A stretch of DNA of 64,000 nucleotides from Paenibacillus wynnii (GTDB lineage: Bacteria; Bacillota; Bacilli; Paenibacillales; Paenibacillaceae). A program made the position numbers and the translations under genes. Under the pieces are notes generated by a model, which saw nothing but the letters and a program-made list of their open reading frames with translations, was not told where the DNA came from and did not search any database. The stretch is taken from assembly GCF_030812855.1 (NCBI RefSeq), contig NZ_JAUSTK010000014.1, positions 56,451 to 120,450 on the forward strand, in the 5' to 3' direction. The first letter of the stretch is position 1; every line of letters starts with the position of its first letter. Below, in pieces: positions 8,401-15,719 of the stretch.

Positions 8401-10049
8401 ATCACGTAATAAGGCACCACATCCTGAATTGCTTCATCAGAGGAGAGATTCTCCCGAGAGGACAGCTCCTTCTCCAAATAAGCGGATAACTCCTTCACTT
8501 CATTTAATCGGGATGCGACAAACCGCAGACTTCCTTCTTCATTCCATACATGGGGAAGCCATTTCACAAATTCCCAGATACCCTGTTCTTTGGTGTCATA
8601 GAGGAATACGAGCTTTAGCTCGTCATAGCTGTGAAGAGCGGTAAGTTGCAGAATAAATTGTTTTGTAAGCGTCACGGTAGCTTCTCTGTTTCCGATAATC
8701 CCGGTTACCCAATCCTCAGTCAATGACAGTGGCAATGGCACGTTATTTAGGAACTTAGGTTCTTCGATAAGAGTGTTCAATTCCTCTTGAAGCTCATCTT
8801 CATCCAGAGTAAATCTTTTTTCCGGATGTTTTATTTCGGCCTGCAAAGCAACGGCCCCAAGGCCCAGTCTAAGCGTTAAAAAGTCATTATGTGTGCGAGT
8901 TCGCTCCCATAGATTACGCTGCTGCTGTTCTATACGGGTAATACAGTCGCCTACAGTAACGAGGTTCTCATGCAGAATGTCACTCTGATGCACACACTCC
9001 TCAGCAATTTGCAGTCGAAGATGCTCCAAATACTCCTTGTATTTCACATTTCTGTTCTGTTCACGAAGTCTTCGCCGCTTACTTTCATGTTTTCTGGCCA
9101 AAATAGGCCATAATATTGTGCCAAGCAGCATACTCACTGACATTACCAGCGTTGGCATGGCATTTCTGACACTGCCTCCGGTATTAAGTACGGTCTGGAG
9201 CGTGAACAAACCTGTAAAGAGCGAGGCCATACCCATGGTGATGGACGGACCCAGCATTAACATGATCGGCAGTTGCTCCATATTACCGAGAGAGGGTGGA
9301 GGATCAATCACGAACTCCGCCTTCTTTATATCCCGCTTGAACCGCGGGGAACGGTAGAACCAGTCCTGGGAAGATGAGATCTCCTCCAGTTCCTCCTCTT
9401 CCTCTGCCACAGCAGCAACAGCCTGCTTAATGTAGGGATAAAAGACGGAGTTTTTGCTTTTAAGCTGCCCATCCGGATTGTTCACGGCGATAAAATCGAG
9501 ACCCATAATCATTCTGAGACCGATAATATAAATCACATCACCCGGCCTCAACACTTTGCTTGTGACCCGTTCTCCGTTTACAAACGTTCCGTTTGCACTG
9601 TTCTGGTCCTGAATCGTTATAATAGCGCCATTGATCAGCAGTTCTGCATGAATGGATGAAGTATACTTATTGGCATAGTGAAGATCACAACTCTCTGCCC
9701 GTCCAATGGTTATTCTGCTGGATGCAGGAAGCCTCAGCTTCTTGAAGGTATTTCTGTCCGCAGAAACAGGCTCGGAAAATAACACAACATACTCATCTGT
9801 TCTCGTGAGATGAATATGGTATATATTCATGGGTTCAACGGCTATTTCCTTGACCGTGGACCTGTTGTCATCCAGAATAACCGCCTGCTTATTGGATTTT
9901 AAAATCCAATTCCCTTCTATGCCTTCCACACTGATGATGTTTTCTTCATAATTCTGATCATTTCTTTGCGTGATCCAGTATTTTCCCTTCTGTTTCTTAG
10001 GAAGAACACAGGTATAGATAACCGTGTCTTTAAGCAGTGATAACTGCAT
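5424..10049 (-). CDS. essC: EssC-type T7SS motor ATPase (FHA + FtsK/SpoIIIE domains)
   Basis: About 1541-residue membrane ATPase that drives WXG100/LXG export. An N-terminal beta region contains an FHA domain (residues about 85-170: ITIGRAESCDL, SSIHAEL, SANGTFVNG). Two membrane segments lie near 265-315. Then come FtsK/SpoIIIE domains: the first with intact Walker A GMTGSGKS (about 710), the second with GAAGSGKT (about 1055), and a third C-terminal domain with no recognisable P-loop, as is usual for the degenerate EssC D3. The ATG at 10049 has GGAGG six bases upstream; a GTG at 10061 is also in frame. A 150-bp segment covering the start of D2 is duplicated at 36869-37021. Confidence 0.95.
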   Translation of the reverse strand: MQLSLLKDTVIYTCVLPKKQKGKYWITQRNDQNYEENIISVEGIEGNWILKSNKQAVILDDNRSTVKEIAVEPMNIYHIHLTRTDEYVVLFSEPVSADRNTFKKLRLPASSRITIGRAESCDLHYANKYTSSIHAELLINGAIITIQDQNSANGTFVNGERVTSKVLRPGDVIYIIGLRMIMGLDFIAVNNPDGQLKSKNSVFYPYIKQAVAAVAEEEEELEEISSSQDWFYRSPRFKRDIKKAEFVIDPPPSLGNMEQLPIMLMLGPSITMGMASLFTGLFTLQTVLNTGGSVRNAMPTLVMSVSMLLGTILWPILARKHESKRRRLREQNRNVKYKEYLEHLRLQIAEECVHQSDILHENLVTVGDCITRIEQQQRNLWERTRTHNDFLTLRLGLGAVALQAEIKHPEKRFTLDEDELQEELNTLIEEPKFLNNVPLPLSLTEDWVTGIIGNREATVTLTKQFILQLTALHSYDELKLVFLYDTKEQGIWEFVKWLPHVWNEEGSLRFVASRLNEVKELSAYLEKELSSRENLSSDEAIQDVVPYYVIIAADRHLAGKAEIINGLLKQKKNLGFSILHLYDQLMNLPKECSLVIECDGENSKIYDKDDISGNSISFCPDPYETSNELALAVHLANIRLDTSGSKYNLPDMLTFLDMFEVGKVEHLNALTRWKDNDPVLSLETPIGVDTSGALFNLDLHEKFHGPHGLIAGMTGSGKSEFIMTYILSLAVNYHPQEVAFILIDYKGGGMASAFTGLPHLVGTITNLDGAAVKRSLISIQSELKRRQSIFQDINSRLGLSNIDIYKYQKLFREGQVTEPLQHLFIISDEFAELKTQQPEFMEQLVSAARIGRSLGIHLILATQKPAGVVDDQIWSNSKFRISLKVQERADSMDVIKRPDAAELSVTGRFYIQVGFNELFELGQSAWAGAPYYPADRMEQTKDQSLTVVDNLGRIVKQVAADKRKRRFHNPSKQINKINEYLSQIAVEEGIKVRPLWLEPIPAVIYLDELKKKYPHHTDSYGDINPVIGEVDDPVNQRQLAMTFPLSRDGNAIIYGAAGSGKTVFMTTLITSLIEQHTPNEINMYILDFGSETLGVFSESPHVGDVMFSHDTEKVNNLFQMLQRKIVARKKRFSPFGGDFRSYNRSCTEQEPSITVIIHNYSAFTELFEGKEESISLLSREGVKYGIYFVLTALNTGAVRYKTLQNFKQLFVLQLNDSSDYSGVLGNVDGIYPSKLKGRGIFKTDNVYEFQLAHIQSNGGNVLSELRSSCSSCANQWMGNAAERVPILPDKVDLTFLKKDIHQRKDGWIPVGVEKESLEVSYMDFSQSYIQLVLSRDLDMTAFVQGLVEVLAEKGTSKLLVFDAEGRFMEGRRDHYRYVDDQSDAAEKMVIELFNTLVKRNNAFKDAMAAGQPVPAFEKLTVIVLSVSALMSKLSEDAKNKWKVLLDKGDTAYQVHFVLAERAAYIATISYEAWYKEHVAAGEGIWIGDGFTDQYQLKTARFANEMYREIGDDFGYVLHRGKAVLVKLLSSSALGEEAVPVG

Positions 10050-10111
10050 TCCTACCTCCACTCCCTATTAGAACTCTCTAAAAAACTCCGCTCTGGCTTC
10101 TTAGAGTAGTA

Positions 10112-10858
10112 CTATTTGATAAATACAGGATCAAACATGGCAAATTCCACTTTGGCATCGCCGACACTACTCATCGTAAAAGTAATCTTATCAACATAAC
10201 GAAGTGGCACAATCAAATTGGTGAGACTTTGCTTGGAGGTATAGTTATACGTCCCGTATAAGGTTGTTTGTCCCGCCTTATCCGTTGTATAGACGGTAAG
10301 AGTGATTGGTTGCGTACTCATGTTACCTAATTGGTGCTGAATCACACCCGCCTTTGCATTAAACTGTCTATACTTTTCATCCACCTGATATGTAATCTTT
10401 ACTTGTCCCTTGCTATCCGGGGTATTATCACCTAACATCGCATACATATAATTGGAGTGGGTTGTCCCCTTCTGATCTCTAATTATTGTGCTGCTATCAT
10501 ACGCAACGGAGCTCAATGCACTTGTATTAACAACATCGGAAGCAGCAATTAAATAATCTATTCCCGGTCCAACAGCGCCGCCGGTTGCATAAACCTTCTT
10601 ACCCGTTGAATTTAGAGTTATAGTCTTTCCATCACTGGAACGAGAAGGTGTGTAGCCCATGTCAGACAGCATGTAGCTTGGAAAATAGGCGTATCCCTGA
10701 AAGGTAAACGGTTTGTTTTGGCTATTAACGGTAATCTTTTTCCCATCTACTTCAACATTGTTAATGTTAAATAAGGCCCCTTTTAAATCTGCCGCAAATA
10801 CAGTAACACCTCCGAACAATATTGCGCCACACACAAAGCCTGAGATAAACTTCTTCAT
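10112..10858 (-). CDS. Secreted stalk protein (copper-amine-oxidase-N-like plus NPCBM-like domain)
   Basis: 248 residues with a clear Sec signal peptide (MKKFISGFVCGAILFGG then VFAAD). Residues about 25-95 resemble the copper amine oxidase N-terminal-like domain common in Paenibacillus surface proteins (IN-V-GK, FPSYMLSDMGYT). The C-terminal half has a beta-sandwich pattern like NPCBM domains (KYRQFNAKAGV, LIVPLRYVDKITF, FAMFDP). AAGGAGG precedes the start. Its place inside the T7SS operon suggests an extracellular wall-binding or channel-supporting role, but no function is proven. Confidence 0.75.
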   Translation of the reverse strand: MKKFISGFVCGAILFGGVTVFAADLKGALFNINNVEVDGKKITVNSQNKPFTFQGYAYFPSYMLSDMGYTPSRSSDGKTITLNSTGKKVYATGGAVGPGIDYLIAASDVVNTSALSSVAYDSSTIIRDQKGTTHSNYMYAMLGDNTPDSKGQVKITYQVDEKYRQFNAKAGVIQHQLGNMSTQPITLTVYTTDKAGQTTLYGTYNYTSKQSLTNLIVPLRYVDKITFTMSSVGDAKVEFAMFDPVFIK

Positions 10859-10948
10859 GTCAATTCCTCCTTAACATAATATGGGCTTCACCCTTCGATT
10901 AGTTTTGTACAACGCTGGCCCCCAGAAAGCTGATGCCAATTCATTTAA

Positions 10949-12748
10949 CTACTCTCCTGTAAGCTCTCTTAACATTCTTAGCGCCAGACTGTTATGACTG
11001 TCCAGTGCCTTCAATTGTTTAGATAGACGAATAACCTTCTCCGTATCGTCTTCAACGTTGTAAGCATTAAAAATACTATCCTCAAGAGCTTTGATTTTTT
11101 GATCCTTCGATATTGGCTTCACTGTTGCCACCGATTTCGTAGCCGTCGGTTTTTTTGTCGGCTTAACCGTTGGTTTTGCAGTTGGTTTAGTGGTTGGAGC
11201 AGTCGGTTTCTTTGACGGTTTTACGCTTAGCTTGGCCGTTGGCTGAATGGTCGGTTTGGCCACCAATGTAGCAGTCGGCTGACTGGAAGGCAAAGCAGGC
11301 TGCGGAGTCGCTGTTTCCTCGGCTATAACTTGATCTACTGCGGAAACAGCATTCACTGTTTCAGACGGAGTAGGCTCTGAAGTCTGGGCAACTGCATTCA
11401 TTAATGGCTCTTTAGAGTCGGAATCACGCATCATTCCGCGTACAGTCAGACCTCCGCCGAGGAGAATAGCCGATGCCAATGCAACAATTATTCCGGCTCT
11501 CCATTTCCTCCTTACAGGTGGTTCTTCAGACTCTGGGGTTACCACTTGCAGTTGCTGCTTGGCGATCAGAGACTGGATTACGGCTGCCGCAGCTTCTATT
11601 TCATAGCGGACTGCAGAATTAACAAGAGGACTAGCAAGTAATGCTGTATAGGCCGCCAGTGCCCCATTCAAGTCTCCTTCACTTTCCAGCATTCTTGCCC
11701 TGCTTAACCCTGCTTCACTCCATTCCGGTAATACCTCGGCTGGAACCGGATGATGAAGCGGAAGGAGAGCCTCCGAATCTACTACATTCCCTGCTGGAAT
11801 TTCAGGAATTACTATATTTTTAAAACTGACAGATGATAGTGCGATGAACCACTCTCCGAATGCCGGACATTGATACAGCGCATCACTATTCCATGCTTTG
11901 CGAAAAAGTCTAGCAACTTCGTTCCCGTAAGTTTCCACCAGCACCTTGTTGATCAAGACTACTCGGTCATGATCCTCCTCCATGCGCTCCGGATCAAAAT
12001 AGCTCTCACCCCAGGCTGCTTCTCTGATCTCCGGATGAAACCAAACTAACATCTCTGCAAGCAATATGCTGCCGGAATAACGGTCGGCATATTTGTTCCA
12101 GAGATGCTGGTATTCGCTTCTTCTAGAAGAGTATCCGGGTGATCCTGTTGCCAGATATTCGGGTCTGTCGAGCTGAACCGCAAACATCTGCTCCATATCA
12201 ATGAGCTGAATCCATGATTTGACTAATGGTGTTATCTCATGCAAGAGTCCGGGAATCATAACGTTCGAACCCGATAAATCTCCATGCGCCAACCCGCGCT
12301 GTTCCATGAAAGATAATACCTCAGCCAAGGATTTAGCGGTATGGAGCGCAGTATCCTTCGTGAAATCCCTTTTATCCAGCATGATATCCATCCAGGTTGG
12401 GCCATTGATCCATGGCATAAGAACCGCATACAACAGCTCGGAATGAGTTCCCAATAGTTCCATGTCCCGCTGTGGAATCAGCACAGAACGTTCACAGACT
12501 TGAAGACCCTCAATCTTAGAAAATACTGCAAGCTGCTCCGATAAATAGACATTGGAAGGCTGCCGGAAGGCGGGTTTGAATACCTTCAGTGCCTTGGAGA
12601 GGCCATCCTGTACACTGGTGAGTTTATATACCGTTCCTTGTCTACCCTCTTGACCGTAAGGAATTTCAATAAAGAATGGATGCCCCTGAACGGCATAAAC
12701 CTTGCCGTCGATCACCAATTCATCATTTGTTTCTGGATTGAATGCCAT
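10949..12748 (-). CDS. Kinase-like single-pass membrane protein with PT-rich external stalk (EssB-like topology)
   Basis: 599 residues. Residues about 30-300 have a protein-kinase fold pattern: the ALKVFK lysine, HGDLSGSN in place of HRDLKxxN, and IDME in place of DFG, so it may be active or a pseudokinase. A helical segment follows, then one membrane span near 418-435, a low-complexity Pro-Thr-Lys repeat region (about 459-545) and a short charged C-terminal helix. Cytosolic kinase fold, single span, outside tail is the layout of EssB/YukC, which is otherwise missing from this locus. Equivalence to EssB is inference. It lies between the effector cassette and the stalk-essC genes. Confidence 0.75.
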   Translation of the reverse strand: MAFNPETNDELVIDGKVYAVQGHPFFIEIPYGQEGRQGTVYKLTSVQDGLSKALKVFKPAFRQPSNVYLSEQLAVFSKIEGLQVCERSVLIPQRDMELLGTHSELLYAVLMPWINGPTWMDIMLDKRDFTKDTALHTAKSLAEVLSFMEQRGLAHGDLSGSNVMIPGLLHEITPLVKSWIQLIDMEQMFAVQLDRPEYLATGSPGYSSRRSEYQHLWNKYADRYSGSILLAEMLVWFHPEIREAAWGESYFDPERMEEDHDRVVLINKVLVETYGNEVARLFRKAWNSDALYQCPAFGEWFIALSSVSFKNIVIPEIPAGNVVDSEALLPLHHPVPAEVLPEWSEAGLSRARMLESEGDLNGALAAYTALLASPLVNSAVRYEIEAAAAVIQSLIAKQQLQVVTPESEEPPVRRKWRAGIIVALASAILLGGGLTVRGMMRDSDSKEPLMNAVAQTSEPTPSETVNAVSAVDQVIAEETATPQPALPSSQPTATLVAKPTIQPTAKLSVKPSKKPTAPTTKPTAKPTVKPTKKPTATKSVATVKPISKDQKIKALEDSIFNAYNVEDDTEKVIRLSKQLKALDSHNSLALRMLRELTGE

Positions 12749-12762
12749 CTAATTTTTCCCCT

Positions 12763-13005
12763 CTAAATTTGGCTCAACTCGTTGATAACCGACCTGTACC
12801 GGCCAGATACCTGAATCAATTTTTGTGAGCATAGAGACGCGCCTATACCTTTAAACTCTCTTTCCACTTCTCCGGAAATACTCTCTAACTCCATGCAGAC
12901 TGATTGCAGGCGTGCGTTAATTTCTCTAATCTCATTTTGAATCCGTTCTCGTTCCCGTTGACGCTCACGTTGACGTTCTCTTTCCTGTTCCACTAAATTC
13001 AACAT
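12763..13005 (-). CDS. Small charged coiled-coil protein, probable T7SS effector helper
   Basis: 80 residues, almost wholly helical, with an Arg/Glu/Gln repeat (ERQRERQRERER) near the N-terminus and a heptad-like C-terminal half. It has no signal peptide or WXG turn. GGAGG lies ten bases before the ATG. It starts 17 bases after the alpha/beta-hydrolase gene. Size, composition and position resemble the small helical helpers encoded beside LXG effectors, but I recognise no specific family. Confidence 0.65.
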   Translation of the reverse strand: MLNLVEQERERQRERQRERERIQNEIREINARLQSVCMELESISGEVEREFKGIGASLCSQKLIQVSGRYRSVINELSQI

Positions 13006-13022
13006 ACCTTCAGTGCCTCCTA

Positions 13023-14498
13023 TCAGAACATATTCGCTTGCTGATTCAGTTTGTACTCCGTAGACTGCAGCAGTTCACGACTGTTGTTCAAATACTGCAT
13101 ACACTGGCCTAGCTGGTTTGTGTGTCCAGTAAAGTAATCAGCTTTAAGCAAATGTCCCAGGTCCAATAAACTAATACGCCTATATAAAGAGTCAATCACA
13201 TCATTAATGTCCTCTACCTGCCTGCCTAAACTAGACAGTCTCTGGGCGTAATGGGTTAACCGCATGAGATCTACTGACAAGTGATCTTCTTCTATAAAAG
13301 CAGAACGGGCTCCATAAGCTTCGCGAACGAGAGTTAACCATTTTGTCGCTTTTATTATCACTCCGTCAAACCAGCTAGAGATGCTTCCAATTTGCTCTTG
13401 GCTCCAAAGATTCAGTTTTTTCAATTGCGCAACGCAGCCATCTTTGATTGCTATGGCAACCTGCTTAGAACCTTTCTCCAGCATTACAAGAGATTGTTTA
13501 ATGGAATCAACCACAAAATAGCCGTATCTCTTTATCCCGACCATTTCGAGAATAGTAGATATCCCTGCGAGCGAATCCGCAACAATCTGAATCGCGGCGA
13601 TCGAAACTGTGATCTCCAGATCACGTTGCCTCTGCATCCATTGATCCATTGCCGTCGGTTTTCTGGCATTGTAGAGGTTCCCGGAAGATTCAAAATCAAC
13701 GGAACTTAGGGAGTGCGGCCCAAACATACCATGGGTTCCCTCTTTGGTTTTCACAACAAGATCTACATAATCTACATAGCCGAGCGAACTGACAATGTCG
13801 CCCTCATGTACAATGAATGTATATCTGTCGCCTCTTAGTTCATTCTTCTGGCGTTCAGTGAGGTCATACCAGTAGACTGGCTGTCCGTTTACACTATACC
13901 CATAAACATCCTTATCAAGGTTGTTCAAGAATACTTCCGTAGCAAGATTATTACCTTTGGAGTGACCATAGAACGAGTATGTAATATCAAGTGGCTTACC
14001 ATGAGCATCGGTCGAATATTTTTCAAAGAATGCATTAGCCTGTATTACCTGCCGTGAAGTTCCGGATATAGTGGAGTCAAAATTATCCGTCCAGTCAGCA
14101 AGTCCATCCAATAAATTATCGGTATCCTCGCGCTCACTGCCTCGGTATAAAAACCCTCGGTTTCCACTACTATCTTCCAGTGCATACCCTACAAAACCAG
14201 TACTTGCTTCATTCCCTTTGACTCTTAACCGATTGGCATTCTCATATCCAACCAGCTTAACATCACGTAAAGATCCGTTTATACCGATAATATCAGCGTA
14301 ACTATTCTGCAAAGTTGTAATTTTCTCTTGGGCTTCCTCATTTCCTTCACTAAATTTCAGAGCCGATTTAAGCGCTTCATCTATTGTTTTATAATCATTA
14401 GGTTCTAGATTCGAGCTCTTTACATCTAAATCGATATAGGATAACTCTAAAAGGAAGTATTTTTCTCTGTTCGTTAGATCATTTACATTGATCGACAT
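13023..14498 (-). CDS. Candidate T7SS lipase effector: N-terminal alpha/beta-hydrolase, C-terminal helical domain
   Basis: 491 residues. The N-terminal half is an Mbeg1-like/DUF2974 lipase fold: GFLYRGSE (oxyanion region), nucleophile elbow YGHSKGN with Ser180, then HEGDIVS and FGPHSL as likely Asp/His positions. The last 90 or so residues form long helices like WXG/LXG-type targeting domains, with no signal peptide anywhere. This catalytic-first, targeting-last order is that of the S. aureus T7SS lipase TslA. The gene lies between a lipoprotein (candidate immunity) and a small coiled-coil helper inside a T7SS operon. Lipase chemistry is supported by motif; secretion is inferred. Confidence 0.75.
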   Translation of the reverse strand: MSINVNDLTNREKYFLLELSYIDLDVKSSNLEPNDYKTIDEALKSALKFSEGNEEAQEKITTLQNSYADIIGINGSLRDVKLVGYENANRLRVKGNEASTGFVGYALEDSSGNRGFLYRGSEREDTDNLLDGLADWTDNFDSTISGTSRQVIQANAFFEKYSTDAHGKPLDITYSFYGHSKGNNLATEVFLNNLDKDVYGYSVNGQPVYWYDLTERQKNELRGDRYTFIVHEGDIVSSLGYVDYVDLVVKTKEGTHGMFGPHSLSSVDFESSGNLYNARKPTAMDQWMQRQRDLEITVSIAAIQIVADSLAGISTILEMVGIKRYGYFVVDSIKQSLVMLEKGSKQVAIAIKDGCVAQLKKLNLWSQEQIGSISSWFDGVIIKATKWLTLVREAYGARSAFIEEDHLSVDLMRLTHYAQRLSSLGRQVEDINDVIDSLYRRISLLDLGHLLKADYFTGHTNQLGQCMQYLNNSRELLQSTEYKLNQQANMF

Positions 14499-14509
14499 AA
14501 CCTCACCCG

Positions 14510-15253
14510 CTAACGATTGATATTAACAAAATAGGATGCATCTTGAACTGGATCCTTACGTTCAAAGCTAAACTCCTGTTCAACTCCGTCCCCTAACCAA
14601 GCCCAAGCAAAATTGACAGTATGAGCAATACGGATAATTTCCTCTGCCTCTTCAAACTTCTCCGGCTTGATATACGCTATGGATATGATGAAATTCCGTT
14701 GAGTTATACTCTTCATATAGTTATATAGCTGATAAAGAAATTCCGCATCCTGACTTATGCCATAACTTGAATCCATCTTAACGACAACATCGACATATAT
14801 ATCTGCATCATATGATAAATCCCGATTAAAGTCCTCGGCGGACGTTCCGAGAAATGCAGCCCCACTAGGAGTATTCGTACCGCGGAAAGCTAACTTCACC
14901 GCCCTTTTTCTACTGTCAAATTGTTCGATTTTTAGCTTATGTATTTCAGTAAACGTATTACTAAGACTTGCCTGCACATAATTGTCGCTATAAGTATGTT
15001 TTGTGCTGTGTTCAAACACAAAAAATGGTTCTTTAACCTGACCTTTAGGATGAACAAGTAGTTTATCTCCACCATAAAGTTCAGCAAAGAAAGTACTACC
15101 CTTGTCCAATTGTTCCACTTCAAAAGACTGGCCGTACTTATCTTCCACATAACTGATCATCTTTTGTACTTTCTGATCTTTTCCCACGCACCCCGTCACT
15201 CCCAACATAGCTGCACATAGTACTAATAACAGCCGAATTTTTCTGTTCAGCAA
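14510..15253 (-). CDS. Lipoprotein, candidate immunity protein for the adjacent lipase
   Basis: 247 residues starting at TTG 15253, ten bases after GGGAGG. The signal peptide ends in a lipobox VTGC with Cys22 as the lipidated residue, so the protein is tethered outside the membrane. The rest is a mixed alpha/beta domain I cannot assign. It ends 11 bases before the alpha/beta-hydrolase gene. Known reverse-architecture T7SS lipases are paired with a membrane-anchored lipoprotein that neutralises them outside the cell, so immunity is the leading hypothesis. A structural T7SS lipoprotein is the alternative. Confidence 0.65.
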   Translation of the reverse strand: MLNRKIRLLLVLCAAMLGVTGCVGKDQKVQKMISYVEDKYGQSFEVEQLDKGSTFFAELYGGDKLLVHPKGQVKEPFFVFEHSTKHTYSDNYVQASLSNTFTEIHKLKIEQFDSRKRAVKLAFRGTNTPSGAAFLGTSAEDFNRDLSYDADIYVDVVVKMDSSYGISQDAEFLYQLYNYMKSITQRNFIISIAYIKPEKFEEAEEIIRIAHTVNFAWAWLGDGVEQEFSFERKDPVQDASYFVNINR

Positions 15254-15640
15254 TTCTGTGAAGCCTCCCTTTTCGATTTATCTTAACTAAAGAAATCAGA
15301 GGATTGTTATCCATTTTAATATGCCAAGCACAACATCAGTTTTCTTAGAATTGTTCTTTACAATCATAAAGTTTTGATTTAAACCTGAATTCCACAAGAT
15401 TACTAATAAAGAATTATACTCCAGTCCAGAGAAAATAAATATGACTTAGGTTCCTGTTCAGGAAATAAGCCCCGGTTTTTTCCCTGAAAACTTTCCCGAA
15501 TGTTGTGTAATTCGCACTATAATTACATATTAGAATCAAACTTTAAGCCCTTAGGCCCACTGAAGAGCGGTGTATTCATGTGTTCATCGCATTATTATCT
15601 TCTCCTAATGTTCTTTCCGATGAGGATTGAAATATAAACA
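15254..15640. other. Upstream region of the T7SS operon, no gene seen
   Basis: About 390 bases of AT-rich sequence between the lipoprotein start and the terminator of the SLH protein. I see no RNA gene or open frame of interest. The operon promoter probably lies here. TTGTGC with an 18-base gap to TAACAA, on the minus strand near 15305-15335, is a weak candidate. Confidence 0.4.
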
Positions 15641-15642
15641 AC

Positions 15643-15676
15643 AAAAAACCCGCTATTTAAGCGGGTTTTTAAGGTT
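15643..15676 (-). terminator. Rho-independent terminator of the SLH-domain gene
   Basis: AACCCGC and GCGGGTT arms with a short AT loop. T-runs flank both sides, so it can work in either direction. It closely resembles the terminator downstream of tmRNA at 46943-46968. Confidence 0.85.
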
Positions 15677-15719
15677 GATCAACGCCGACCCAGCACATCC
15701 ACAACTCGCCGATTGTTTA

